A stretch of DNA of 64,000 nt from Microdochium bolleyi (Eukaryota > Ascomycota > Sordariomycetes > Xylariales > Microdochiaceae): contig KQ964258.1 in NCBI GenBank assembly GCA_001566295.1, forward strand, positions 248,001 through 312,000. Reading direction: 5' to 3'. Within the stretch, counting starts at the first letter, position 1; the number at the start of each line of letters is the position of its first letter. Below, one piece after another: positions 1-10,726 of the stretch. The notes under the pieces were generated by a model. It saw nothing but the letters and a program-made list of their open reading frames with translations, did not search any database and had not been told where the DNA came from. The position numbers and the translations under genes are program-made.

Positions 1-1761
1 GACCGGGTCCTGCAAGTGCTGATCCGTGGGCACGCCTCCCAGTCGAAGGACAAACAAGCTGGCCAACGCCGGGTTGTATGTCTCAAGCGCCAGCCTGAGA
101 GGCCTTGTGGCCCTACTGTGGCTGTGATTCGGGTCAGCGCCGTACTCAATAAGCTTATCAGCAACAGCTGGTCCATTGCGGTAGACATCCGTATCGTAGT
201 TGCCCTTGGCAAAGGCAGCGTCGCCTGGCGACATGCGAGGGTCGTTCCCATCAGGTAGCTGAGTGCCGGCCAGCTCGATGAACCGGGAGAGGACCGAGGC
301 ATGGTCTCCGTTCCCAGGGCAGCTGCCACCGTCATCCCATTGCACAACGGAACCTGCATCCAGCAAGGCGTCCACGATGGGGACCATCTGTGCGAGGCAG
401 TTTTTGGCGACTGCCTGGCTGAGAGCCACGAGCAAAGGAGACCTGTCGACCGCCCCCGGGCAGCACATGCTTCCGTCGACTTTACCACTTGGGTTGGCAC
501 CAGCTTTCAGCAGCTCGAGCACACCGTCTACGTCTGTCTTTCTTATTGCGTCAGAAAGAGCCCGATCTAGATCACCGTCGAGCTCGTAATAGGGCTTGAA
601 ATGGCTCCTCCTGAGCGCACCCGCCGGTTGTGATGCGCTTGGCAAAGCTACAATGGTAACGTGGCTATCGGTTGTGGCCACCTGGCTCGTCTTCCCAACA
701 GCAACGGTGCGGCTGGTGGGGGTCTCTTTCGTCTGCGTGGTATCAACGTCCGGACGAAAGGCGTCATCAAAGAGAATTTCCCAGTCGACCGGAGCATCAT
801 GCCGACTTCGCTGCGTGCTGTTAGGTGCGGCAGTGCGTGTTGAAGAAGGCTGTGAACTCCGCACCGGAGGCTGGGATTGATGCGCCACACCGCTGTCCTG
901 GCGCTGCTGGTCGTCGGGCGAGACTCTAAAGTGGGCGAGATCGGTAATTGGGTCGTCTCCTATCTCGCCCGGTGATGCGGGAGGAGACCTCGAAGGCAGA
1001 CCAGCATAGGCCTCCAGGTCGCCGTCGCCGGCGACTGTGCTGCGTTCGTACACGGTCTGCGCGTAGTCGGTCAGATTGTTGACAAACCGATCGAGCATGA
1101 CATTGTGGGTAGCCTGCGATGACAGGGACCGCAGCAGGACCAGCAACTCGTCCATCTTGACGTGGTCGTCCTGCAGCGAGCGGACCCCGATGATGATCTG
1201 CTGTACGTCGCGCTGCATAGTGTCCTGGCCCTGGAGGAGCTGGGAGGTGCCTGCGTGCACCGAGTTGGACACGGAGCTGAGCCAGGTCAGTCTTTGCCTC
1301 TTACAAAAGGATCGTACACAACCAGTCCAGACTGGGGGCTTCTGCACTCACATGTTGAGCATGCTCAGCGCGACATTGAGGTCCTGCTTGCACCGCGCGA
1401 GGCGGCTCTGCATCGTCGTGACCTCCTCCTTGCCAGCGATGAACCACTGGGCCGTCCGCCGTACACCCCCTCCAGCGAAGCGCCGGACGAGACTCGACGT
1501 CTCGGCCACGGCGGTCTCGCACCGCTTGACGACATCGGCCAGCCGCCGGAGGAGCGGTGCCGAGATGGCGGATCCGGCATAGGTGTTGCCGTGGATGATG
1601 TCGGCAATGGAAAAGAGGACGCCGTCGATGGACGTCAGCTCGGCCTGCGTGGCCTCGAGCTCCTCCTTGAGCCCTCGCGCCTCGATGACGAGCTTTGTGA
1701 TGGCGAGCGTGGTGGTGGCTGCTGCGCTGGCCACGGCCAACGCCGTGCCTGCGACGTCCAT
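1..1761 (-). CDS. STAND-N-like / ankyrin repeat protein, 3' end cut by window edge
   Basis: Two exons are visible: 1761-1352 and 1276-1, joined across a 75-nt intron (donor GTGAGT, acceptor CTCAG) with the frame kept. Exon 1 begins MDVAGTALAVASAAA and then predicts a long amphipathic helix. That is the look of the fungal N-terminal domain found ahead of NACHT or ankyrin modules in STAND and incompatibility-type proteins. Exon 2 carries a polar linker and then ankyrin-like units, for example LELLKAGANPSG and KLIEYGADPNHS, still open at base 1. An in-frame ATG at 1836 is possible, but 1761 fits the family's usual beginning better. I see no NACHT P-loop in the visible part. The role is unknown; related proteins act in non-self recognition or as scaffolds. 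The domain call is moderately sure and the function is inferred only. Confidence 0.68.
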
Positions 1762-3010
1762 GGGTTGCGGCGATGTCGAGGCCGTCTGCGTCCTTGTGCA
1801 ACTTCGGACCGGGAAGGACGAAGTTCGGAGAGTCATTGAGGGGGCCGGGTCGCCACGGTTTTGGTGCCCCCCATTCAGCTCAGCCCAGCTCAGCTCAGCC
1901 GCCCTTCATGCACAAAGGCGAGGCTAAGCCACAACAAGGCGGATTTCTATTGTCTTTCCAGCTACACTAGCGTAATTTTAGTGTAGGTCGTTGTTTCTGG
2001 CTTTTTGGCTGGGTGTTATCGTGGGAACCCTTATCCAGACGAAACTTTACGCATACTACTAAGGGGGTCAGGCAGATCCAGAACTGATACTTCTCCGCGA
2101 GGAAGCAAGACGCGCTTTCACCTATTAGCCTATCTTCATGCAGCTAGGGAATACTGCGTTAAGTGTTGCTTTGTGTAGTACTTGATGCTTAATCATCACA
2201 CGCATGAAAGAATATCCTATTTTCGCTCTGGCTGAACTATATCATCGCGGTTGCTACTACAAAGCCACATGGTTATCTGGATCACCGGGAGGCCCAAAAC
2301 AGTCTACCTAATGCTAAAACATCACAATCGCGCCACCGCCAATAGTAATCGAAGTTCTCCGTACAAGCTCTACGATATATGTCGCGGAGGCGTACTGTTC
2401 TCATTCACATGCTATCACAGATAAAGGGCTGTCTGATATTACCAGGTTCTTGATGACGTCATTTCATTTCTTCAATCACTCTGCCTCGCGAAAATGCCAT
2501 CGTCCTTCGTCGTTGTGCAACTATCTCTTCGCTGCCTTTTCGTTATCCCATGACTACCACCTGCGAGGCGCCAGTGCTTAGAGGCCCGGCCCTGCTTGGT
2601 GCATGCGCTTATGCATGCGGCGGAGATTACGGTTGCGAGACCAGGTTTATCGAGGGATCTTCTTTAGATGAGCGAGGACTGGGACTCGATCGGCTCCATA
2701 CGGCGACGAAAGGCACCTGAAGAAGTGAGTTCCATGACTGTGTGGCTTGCGGAAACACAAAGACCGAAACCACGGACTGGTCCCGACGCAAAGCTCTATT
2801 CCCTGATGGGAAATATCATGGGGCACATCACATCATAATTGAAAGCCCCAGACACATGTCGAAAGTCTCGTTGTTTGGTCCACTCCACTGATGATTATCG
2901 CACCGGGGGAGGAGCTCGCTCAATGATAGATATGTCGAGCGCGATCCCATTTTCGCAATTCCCTAGCAGCTCGCCCTTTTCCTGCCCGTCATCTGACTCT
3001 TGCAGTAAAC
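1762..3010. other. intergenic region
   Basis: Divergent promoter region between the ankyrin gene (minus) and the secreted protein gene (plus). No ORF here looks like protein. The stretch around 1970-2470 is visibly richer in A+T than the flanking genes. I see no repeat or RNA gene. Confidence 0.5.
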
Positions 3011-3760
3011 ATGATTGCGCATAAGCTCCTTGCGTACGCTCTGGGTGCAGCAGCCCTCCTGGCTGTCGATGCCAAGCCATGCTCAAAGGCCACTCCTTCT
3101 CAAAGCTATCCTTCGTACCCGACGACGTATAGCGTGTCGACAGCTTCGCCGGCGAGTACTTCAAGCCTGAGCAGTGTGTCTTCGTCCTCGACAGTCTCCA
3201 GCACTGTTTCGACTTCCTCTGCAAGCTCTCACTTGTCGACAACGACCTCTACCTCTAGCGCCGGCACGGCAAGCTCCGACATCTCCGTGACCAAGACGTC
3301 CAGCAGCACGACGTCATCCTCGACCTTCGTCCCGGCCGACCTGTTCCCCTGCACGGAGGACGCGCAGTGCCTCAATGTCAACCAGGTCTGCGACGATGTC
3401 CGCTGCGGCTGCGTCAACCTCTTCTGCCAGCCCATCACCACCACGTCCTCCACCACTGCATCAACGTCGTCGTCCATGACCACTACCTCTACTTCCACTA
3501 CATCATCGGCCGCAGCTCCCATCCACACTATCGACGCCCCTCGCTGCGACTTATCGCGGGAGGACAATGGCGGTTGCAGCGACCAGTGCACATGCTTGCG
3601 TTCCACATTTGGCCCCGAGTACTGTGCCTCGGTCTTCACTTCGCCGCAAATTAGTTGTGACACCGACAAGGATTGCCCGCAGGGTGCATTCTGTGCCAGT
3701 GGCTCGGCGAGCTGCGTCAGCGGGAACATCCCAGGTGACGAGTGCACATCCACGGTATAG
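3011..3760 (+). CDS. small secreted Ser/Thr-rich, Cys-rich protein
   Basis: A single uninterrupted 249-aa frame. The first about 20 residues are a classic signal peptide (MIAHKLLAYALGAAALLAVDA), so export is expected. Residues about 35-105 are almost entirely Ser and Thr, a likely O-glycosylated stalk. Two Cys-rich modules follow: one near 115-140 with six Cys including a CGC motif, and one near 180-245 with about ten Cys, separated by a second Ser/Thr linker. The C-terminus is polar (DECTSTV) with no hydrophobic GPI-attachment tail, so the product should be free or wall-bound rather than GPI-anchored. I do not recognise a named family. The architecture suits a cell-wall or effector-like secreted protein; a host-directed role is speculation. 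Confidence 0.72.
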   Translation: MIAHKLLAYALGAAALLAVDAKPCSKATPSQSYPSYPTTYSVSTASPASTSSLSSVSSSSTVSSTVSTSSASSHLSTTTSTSSAGTASSDISVTKTSSSTTSSSTFVPADLFPCTEDAQCLNVNQVCDDVRCGCVNLFCQPITTTSSTTASTSSSMTTTSTSTTSSAAAPIHTIDAPRCDLSREDNGGCSDQCTCLRSTFGPEYCASVFTSPQISCDTDKDCPQGAFCASGSASCVSGNIPGDECTSTV

Positions 3761-4197
3761 GAGGCAGAATAGTCTCAGGCGAGAGGGCCAACCGTGCGAA
3801 GAAATAACAAACTGCCGCGTTTTCATCACCATCCGAGCACGCGAAGTGTGTCTGCATTAAGGCTATTCACAAAGATTTCGCAGGTACAATGATAAAACTC
3901 CTTCGCGGCCAGATGACAATGCCCAGGCTCCCGTTTCATCTTTGTGCTTCAGGCCAAGTTCTCGCAAGGATGCGACCATGTTATCCCTGCCATAATCTTC
4001 TAATACACGTCACTCAGCTTACCTTCCGGACCGAATGGGATGTTATCGTGACCAGGTGTGAACTAGACCATAGTAAAGTCCGGCGAAGCGCCTGTGCGGA
4101 AGCGACCAAATACCTCGAAGCCTAGCAGACGACAAGCACCAACAAGAGGGTGTCTCAGGCACTCACTTTGGCAACATTAGCAGAGGCCCGTCTTACA
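3761..4197. other. intergenic, convergent 3' ends
   Basis: Lies between the 3' ends of the secreted protein gene and the F-box/ankyrin gene. No protein-like frame or repeat was seen. Confidence 0.5.
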
Positions 4198-5598
4198 TCA
4201 CGGCGCGCCCTTGCTAGAATCGTGGTCTTGATGCTCGCGTAGGTAGTCTGCCACGAAACCCCCTTGGCGCCTCTGCAGCCCATACTCGAGAGCTGTCCAC
4301 CCTCGGTCATCTTTGGCATTGACATCGGCCCGGCCTTGTGTCAGCAGCAGCTTGGCGACCTCAAGGTTGTCTGTCTCTGCGGCACGCATCAGGGGTGTCA
4401 TGCCGCGGTAGCGTGACGCGCGGAAATCTGCATCTGCCCCTGCGCCAAGGAGGACACCGACTATCTCATTCCCAAACATCCTAAGCTGCCAGGGTGCCTG
4501 CACCGGCTTACCAAGTGACCAGTATTTGCCGGGTCCGGCATACTCCCAAAGAGCCGTCGTCTTCCTGGTTTCGTGCAGCGCGTCGGTGGCAGCGCCAGAC
4601 TCCAGCAAGAGTCGAACAATCGAGGGGATGCAGCACATGAGCATGCCATGTGTGTCGCTGCTATCAAGCAAAATGCGATATCTCTTGACGCCAGTCTCCT
4701 CTGACGACGACAGCGGTTTGCGTAGCGTGCTGGTGATGATGAGCTCGAGCAGCTCCGGCACGCGGCTACCTCCACCGTCCGTTGCGTCGAGTGCTTCGTC
4801 ATGGAGTCTTGAGCCGTTGTTGTCTGAAACCCACGGGTCCGCGCCAGCACGCAGGAGTATGCGGACAATGCTTGGCTGGCTCCATTTTGCTGCCCAGAGC
4901 AAGGGTGTGTGTCCACTTGCGCAGCGTGCCTCGATATGCGCGCCGTGGTCAATCAGCAACTGGACGACAGCGTCCTTGCCAGTACGTGCCGCGTCGTGTA
5001 GAGGCGTGCAGCCATTACCACTGCGAACGTTGACCATTCTGCGAGCCGCAGCGCGTGAAGTCGCGGTTGATAGCATCAGCTCTATAACGTCATGGAGACC
5101 ACACGCCGAGGCCAGCGTGATAGGACAGTAATTAGCCACGGGCACGGTTGGGTCAGCCCCATGGCTAAGTAGCAGCCGTGTCATGTCGAGAAAGCCTCTC
5201 CTCAGCGCCGTAAGAAGTGCCGCAAATGGAGGAGTAGAGCTGTTGCTATCCCAGCCATCCTGGTATACATAGTCGTCCGGATTCACGTGCCTGATGTGGC
5301 TTGAAGACTTGTCTGATTGCTCGTCAGGATCTGCGCCCAGACGTAGACACCGCTCAACTGTCGAGAGCATATTGTTCTCGACTCCCCACTGGAACGGCAA
5401 GCAAGCCCAGGACTCGTAGCGCATCTGCCGGATATAGACGAGGTCCGTCAACATGGCATGATATCGCCGGCATGTTGCCGCCAAAGAGAGCGCGTCGTTG
5501 ATGCCCAGAACGCGTGTAATGGAGGAGAGCAGCTCCGTCGGGAGATTTTGAAGCGAGGCTTGCTGGTCACCGCCATTCCTGAGCACAAGAGGTGGCAT
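4198..5598 (-). CDS. F-box and ankyrin repeat protein
   Basis: A 466-aa frame from the ATG at 5598 (MPPLVLRNGG). An upstream in-frame ATG at 5778 would add 60 residues, but those look like translated leader. Residues about 15-60 are an F-box (core LQNLPTELLSSITRVL followed by LSLAATCRRYHAML), which binds Skp1 in SCF ubiquitin ligases. After a linker come ankyrin units with typical signatures: LLLSHGADPTVPV, TPLHDAARTGKDAVVQLL, TPLLWAAKW, ILLRAGADPW, VGVLLGAGADADF and TPLMRAAETDNLEVAKLL. The last unit ends near the C-terminus (DDRGWTALEYGLQRR). It is probably a substrate-recruiting SCF subunit; the target is unknown. No intron is needed. Ankyrin genes of this type are numerous and fast-evolving in filamentous fungi. 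Confidence 0.85.
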   Translation of the reverse strand: MPPLVLRNGGDQQASLQNLPTELLSSITRVLGINDALSLAATCRRYHAMLTDLVYIRQMRYESWACLPFQWGVENNMLSTVERCLRLGADPDEQSDKSSSHIRHVNPDDYVYQDGWDSNSSTPPFAALLTALRRGFLDMTRLLLSHGADPTVPVANYCPITLASACGLHDVIELMLSTATSRAAARRMVNVRSGNGCTPLHDAARTGKDAVVQLLIDHGAHIEARCASGHTPLLWAAKWSQPSIVRILLRAGADPWVSDNNGSRLHDEALDATDGGGSRVPELLELIITSTLRKPLSSSEETGVKRYRILLDSSDTHGMLMCCIPSIVRLLLESGAATDALHETRKTTALWEYAGPGKYWSLGKPVQAPWQLRMFGNEIVGVLLGAGADADFRASRYRGMTPLMRAAETDNLEVAKLLLTQGRADVNAKDDRGWTALEYGLQRRQGGFVADYLREHQDHDSSKGAP

Positions 5599-7259
5599 GT
5601 CGAACTCGACCGGGTCCCAATCGGTGAATGAGGTAGGGTACAGAGCGGACTGGGCAGTACGTGCGCGAACGAAAGCACCCGATTCGGACGGGTGAAGCAA
5701 CAAGAAGTAGACGTGTGGATGATGAAGCTTCGTACGCAGAGAAAAGCTTCCCCTCGGCTGGATCTTGCGGGGTTGCATCCCGTGTGTACATCACACTGCT
5801 TTCGCTTAGTCATCCACCACCAGCCCATGCACTTTGCTGTGTATCTTAAGCTAAACTTGGAACGAGTCACGAGGCTGAAGTGATCCCCAGGCGTATGCTA
5901 TAGTCTCGCGGCTCTTATGCAGGGGAATTGTTAATATGAGAACATCATACGTTTCCCAATCTTGTGTTGGCTGCAGGGTTTGTTTTAGGCTTATTACTGC
6001 ATCGAGCGGGTCGCAATCTGTCCGGACGTGGCTGTCGAGAATCCCATAGTTCCTTCAACATGAAAGTGGAAGCTGATAAAGTTACTTTGAGTTCCCTACA
6101 ACTTGCCCTCATCATCGCGTCCTGGCAACGATGCCAGTGATCTGTCATATCCATTTTCCTCTCAAAAATAAGAAATCACTCTTCTCATGTGAGGGTTCAT
6201 ACTTTGAGGTGCCCGTGACCAAATGATACACGTCAACACCATGAGGTCCTCTTTACATTATGGAATGACTTTGTGTGACAGATCGTTGGCCCGCCGGCAT
6301 AGCGCTCAGGTGTTGCAAGAACAACAAAGGTACGCTCACGTAGCAAATGTGAGTTGTATCACTCCGACGTAATTGCATAAAAGACAACAGCGCAATCAAC
6401 TACGAACACAAGCATAACAAACATTCCTGTCTTTCTGGCTGTGAGACAGTATAAGCAAGCAACTTACCTAGTCTTTTCTCTATTCTCGTTCTCTCGTCGA
6501 ACCAGATGTGTGCTCAAAGCACCATCACACCTCAGATTGTGAAACTTTACTCAACCCACATCAATGAACCATGCCTCGAACTGATGAGGAATGCTACCGG
6601 GCTCGGTGTCTCTGGGGGAAAGAGGATGATTTCAATGCGCCACTTGCAAGCGCGATGTGATCTACGAAAACTCCTTGGCAGACTTCCACCAGAAGAAGTG
6701 AAATTCTCGATTATCGGGGAACTGGCGGCGTAATCATGCGCTGTTCGCCGTTGAACCCTTGCTGTTACATACAGGACCAGCTGTGTTGGTATCATTTCGT
6801 ACATCTTTTTCATGTTGCACAGGCACCTGTAGGTTATAGTTGAAGTCACGATACCGTGCATTATCTTGGTCGCACTCTCTGCCTCGCTGCCCAACTTTCT
6901 CAGCCGTGAAATCATGTTACACCAGGTTCTCCTTTTTTCTATGTCACATTCCACGGCACGACAGTTATGTAGATTCAGAAATGTGAGCCTTCTTACATGT
7001 TACACAACCTCCACAACTAGCTCGTCGCAGCCCCAACTCATTCTTTTCATGTTACTCTGCCTGTGCAACGTCTTTCGGTAATATACACATACCATAGATG
7101 TTCCGCCATTTTCACGTGACCCCTCGTGTGTATAAAACTATCGTAGAGATCTTGAACACTCACAGACCTTCTGAATAATCATAGAGCTTTGTCTAAGCAG
7201 TTCGACAATATCCGAACCCTCGTTGAGCTGTGAGACGACAAAGACGCACCTCCCACGCC
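5599..7259. other. AT-richer intergenic region
   Basis: Divergent promoter region between the F-box/ankyrin gene and the small gene at 7260. It is richer in A+T than the flanking genes. A TATA-like GTATAAAACT lies near 7131, about 125 nt before the next start codon. The only candidate gene inside is the doubtful ORF at 6506. Confidence 0.5.
6506..6733 (+). CDS. doubtful small ORF (75 aa)
   Basis: Starts at an ATG preceded by a pyrimidine-rich stretch ending ACCAG, so it could equally be a 3' exon. The product begins MCAQSTITPQIVKL and ends EEVKFSIIGELAA. It has no recognisable domain, signal peptide or membrane segment. The A+T-richer setting makes chance ORFs fairly likely. Listed only because the C-terminal third looks protein-like. 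Confidence 0.2.
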   Translation: MCAQSTITPQIVKLYSTHINEPCLELMRNATGLGVSGGKRMISMRHLQARCDLRKLLGRLPPEEVKFSIIGELAA

Positions 7260-7739
7260 ATGGCTTCCTTGGAGCCCGCCGAGGTAGATCCCTCCACCAA
7301 CGAGTTTGCGACACTGCACATCAGAAATGACGACGACGAGACCTTCACACCAGGAACTAGACTTTCTGTCCACTTCAGCGTGCACGTCAAGACAGGCCTG
7401 CCCAAAGAGGCTTTCTATCACGCCTACCAGCTCTCCTACCGTGCAATCGCGGCAGGCCCAGAAGACAATGCGAAGATCATCCCCGACCCCATCGAGAAAG
7501 AGAACCTGGTGGAATGGTTGCCCACTAATTCAGGCACTGGCGATATCCTGCATAACTATTGCCACAAGCTGCGCCCCCTGGACGAGGAAGGCGACTATAC
7601 ACTACGCATTGATCTTCGGTCTACGGCTCAGATCTCACGATACGCTAAAGACCATCCCAACGCCAAGCCGCCACTACCGGAATGGAAGAGAACCACGGTT
7701 GTTTTTGATACTTGGGAGTTCAAGATTGTGAGTCGTTAA
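7260..7739 (+). CDS. small protein of unknown family, look-alike of the gene at 8855
   Basis: Translation starts in a good context (CACGCCATGG) about 125 nt after a TATA-like box. The unspliced reading gives 159 aa. However, the frame reaches a GTGAGT donor at 7728, after ...WEFKI, two codons before its stop. The neighbouring look-alike has a donor at the equivalent place, so a short last exon is likely (acceptor candidate TTTCAG at 7775-7780, which would give a C-terminus of about 15 residues). The body alternates short hydrophobic beta-like strands (FATLHIRND, LSVHFSVHV, YQLSYRAI, YTLRIDLRS, TVVFDTWEFKI), which suggests an all-beta fold. There is no signal peptide or membrane segment. Family unknown; cytosolic location inferred. 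Confidence 0.6.
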   Translation: MASLEPAEVDPSTNEFATLHIRNDDDETFTPGTRLSVHFSVHVKTGLPKEAFYHAYQLSYRAIAAGPEDNAKIIPDPIEKENLVEWLPTNSGTGDILHNYCHKLRPLDEEGDYTLRIDLRSTAQISRYAKDHPNAKPPLPEWKRTTVVFDTWEFKIVSR

Positions 7740-8854
7740 CCTTCCTGCTCCCAAGATTCTGTCGCAAGAGTCAATTTCAGCGCTGCCAGCTTCAGAGGCG
7801 GCTGATACCTATGACATCAGCGTGCTAGGAAGCCTTCGTCGAACACCCGGATAGTAGCACAGGCATCTGGTAGGGGGTAATTTCTGTGTGTTTGGCCTTC
7901 TTAGCCTAGCCGTGTATTGTGGATCTCAAGTATCTGGGCAATCAGTGGTAGAAATGAGCCTGAATTTTTCTTGTTCTGCAGAAAGGAGCGTGGTGATCTA
8001 GAGGTCTGCCAGCAATAATTGAATGAACCGTCATTGCCATTTGCGGATCAGAGTTAGCCAGAACCATGGCGTCTTTTTGTAGTCCCACTTCGATCCAGCA
8101 TTACTTATTGAACATCTTACGTACCCTAAGGTAGTTATTCCTGATAAAATACTGCCGTGGATGGCATGTAATATGGCTACACACGGTGACACCCGTGTTT
8201 GCTGAGACAAAGAAAATTACCAGCGCTTCTCTAGATCCAAAAGACATATGCAGAACCAACACACTTGGTCCTACATCGTGTAATGTTGTACATCTGCCTC
8301 GTTCATCCCGGTTCACGTGCCAGTTTGATCAAAACCTGATGGCGAATACTCCAGACTGACCAATTGACACTCCCAGTCAGACGTATTTCGGCCAGTGAAC
8401 TTTACTCAAGGATCTCGATAAGGCCTTCATTTCTTTATGCTCGTGGTAGGTATGATAGAGCAAATATGATTACTCGACAGGCACTTCGTGTCCCTCTATC
8501 TGGTCTCCAACACAAATATTCGCTTCCTGCACCGGAGGACGGGACTCTGGTACAACATACCGACATGCCTCGGGACTTGACACTGCATATTTGCCGGGGC
8601 AAAACCCAACCCCAAAATCCCGGCACCTCATCCATTCTGCTGGGTCGCACGATTACTCGGCTGAGCGCGAGTGCTTTGTTCTGTGCTCAGTGTCCCGTTT
8701 CGGGCCTCGCGTGGAAGCCAGACACAGCTGTTCTGGGTGCTCAATCTGTGCCTATAAGAATCCGTCTGATGATCCTCCTCCTGCAAAGGGTTTCATATCA
8801 AGGTCATGCATGCTTTACCCAGCGACACACCTCACGATACAAAGAAACGCAATC
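7740..8854. other. intergenic region
   Basis: Lies between the two small look-alike genes. A TATA-like CCTATAAGAA sits near 8750, about 100 nt before the ATG at 8855, and probably belongs to that gene. No other gene is supported. Confidence 0.5.
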
Positions 8855-9354
8855 ATGGCTCCATCCTCCGCCGTGTCGACTTCAGGTGAGAAGCCAAAGT
8901 ACGCCGCTGTTCTGCGAATCGTCGAGGGAACCAGCGAGGTTGTAGAGGTCGACTCTTCCGCCGCCTTGCACTTCGTGATGAAACCGACCGGTACGAATCG
9001 AGTCATCACGGACTACGCATGCTACGCATCCCTCTACCGCATCGGAACGCCTGGTGTGGATGGGTATAGTCGGAAGTTTTTCGAGCGCATCAGCTGTAAT
9101 GGAAATCGAGTCACTTGGGGCCCCGAATACGATGCGGACGGGCGATTGCCGGGCTTGATATATTCTCGAGTGTGGCTTTCCGCGAAAACAAAGGAGACCG
9201 GTACCTACCGGTGGCGCGTCTACATTCGTGTTGGCGATTCCGAGATTACACAGACTGAGCGCATTTTCGCAGTTGTGAGTATCTCAATCAATCCCACAGA
9301 GTGGTTTCACATGGCTCGGGTCATGTCCAATGGACATTGAAGCAGTTCGATTAA
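8855..9354 (+). CDS. small protein of unknown family, look-alike of the gene at 7260
   Basis: Exon 1 is 8855-9274, a 71-nt intron follows (GTGAGT donor, GAAGCAG acceptor), and exon 2 at 9346-9354 adds just FD and the stop, for a total of 142 aa. The short terminal exon fits because the unspliced frame runs on into low-quality sequence. Like the upstream gene it starts MA plus a polar stretch, then a beta-strand series (YAAVLRIVEG, AALHFVMKPTG, YACYASLYRIG, TYRWRVYIRVG, ERIFAV). It also ends in an intron placed right after the last strand. I read the two as distant tandem paralogues, although identity is low. No catalytic motif or export signal is visible, and the function is unknown. Confidence 0.6.
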
Positions 9355-9819
9355 TCCTGTCAACTTCGATCAGATACCAAAGAATTCACCTCATCCGGGC
9401 ATACACGCGCCAGCGGGCACCCCAGACCTGCAGGGCCTAGAGGCGGTTGTTGAAGAGCTCCGAAGAAGCGCTGGAGACGGCAGCGCCTGATATCGGCATT
9501 TGTACCAAGCACTGTGAGACAGTCTTGGCGATGTAAACGTCTCAGTAGCCCCAATCCGTTAAGATCTTTCCTTTCTTCTTTTTTCTTTTTTCTTTTCTCC
9601 ATTTCGTAGCCTAAGATAGGCAACTATCAGAGCTCTGTCACTCGTTATATTCAATTAGAAGCTCTAGAAATCCAAAGATCTCACTAAAAGTGTCACTGCA
9701 CGATCGCGTACATATGGCATGGCGTGGAGCTTGGCCGGTGACATTGTCGTATGCCGTTACAACATACCGTCCAGCACTGTCCTCTTACCCTCATGACTTT
9801 TCCAAACTGTCGACAACAA
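9355..9819. other. intergenic, convergent; poly-pyrimidine tract
   Basis: Contains a long T/C-only run near 9565-9600 (repeated CTTTTTT-like units), probably 3' UTR of the upstream gene. No gene was seen. Confidence 0.5.
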
Positions 9820-10726
9820 TCACTTAAACCACTCCTGCGCATTCCAGGCATACTCAATGGTCGTCTCCCACACCCGCACCTCCTCAAGCTGCACCCAGTC
9901 TTCTCTCTCTCCCCCTCGGCTCATACGGGAACGCCGCCCTTGACTCCTCCCACTCGCGCTCGCCAGACTCTGTCCCGCCAATAAGCGCGCGCGAGACAAT
10001 ATGCCCCACCAAGTCCGCCGCGTCCAGAAACTCCCGCTTCCGCTCCGTGATCTCCGCGACCACGTCCTCGGTGAACGTCTCGACGGTCCCATACCACATT
10101 TGCATGCGGCCCAAGATTCAGATTGTCCTCGTCGGCAGGTCCTACGGCACGACTATGTTTCGACAACGAGGCGTGGTGCTACGCAGTCCGGGCGGGACAG
10201 CACTCATGCCAGAAGCCGCGATGATGTCCGTAGAACGGAGTGAAAGCTCCCTCGCCTCGTCTCCGGCGTTCTCCAGCCATTACTCGTGGTGGTGACTCAT
10301 GCACCCTTTGAGTAGCCCCTTTCTGTTCAAAACCCTGCTGTGCGCGAGGAGTAGAGCTCCAGCCTTTCTACGCCCTTTGCCCTCGAATCCACGCCGCAAA
10401 CGCTTCTTGCAGGTGCCAAGAGTATCTGAGGGGACTTCGGTCTCGAATCAGTCTCCTCACTGACCGCTGCGGCTAGCTCCGTAGTCATAGCTGAAATCAT
10501 CGCTATTCTGGAGAGGAAGGTAGAAGGGCGTTCTGCGCGTCGCCGGCGATGAGCTGACGTACTTGTTCCAGCCGCGGTTGACTCGCTGCGCAGAGACCAG
10601 GAGCATTCGCTTGTCGACCTGCAGCAAGATGACTTCGAAGGGTTCTGGCGCGCGCGGGACTGTCAGCCGCGCTTGAGTGTGCTTGACGCTGAGATGCGAG
10701 GTCTTCCATGGCGGCGATGGAGCCAT
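9820..10726 (-). pseudogene. frame-disrupted F-box-like gene remnant
   Basis: Read on the minus strand, 10726-10457 encodes an 89-aa stretch with the core EPFEVILLQVDKRMLLVSAQ then RVNRGWNKYVSSSP. This closely resembles the F-box-like motif of a large fungal family (pattern LLxMxLLSAQRVxRxWxxxIxxSP). Further 3', other frames carry protein-like pieces: one near 10260-10160 beginning DEARELSLRS, one near 10114-9900 with FLDAADLVGHIVSRA, and a last one ending WETTIEYAWNAQEWFK at 9820. The pieces are in order but need several frame changes that I could not all explain by introns. One GTGAGG donor at about 10462 could be genuine. I therefore call it a decayed copy, though a multi-intron gene remains possible. 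Confidence 0.4.

Noticed and set aside
1162..1839. 225-aa plus-strand frame opposite the ankyrin gene
   Set aside because: Mirror of the minus-strand coding exons; the minus strand gives the domain matches and proper splice sites.
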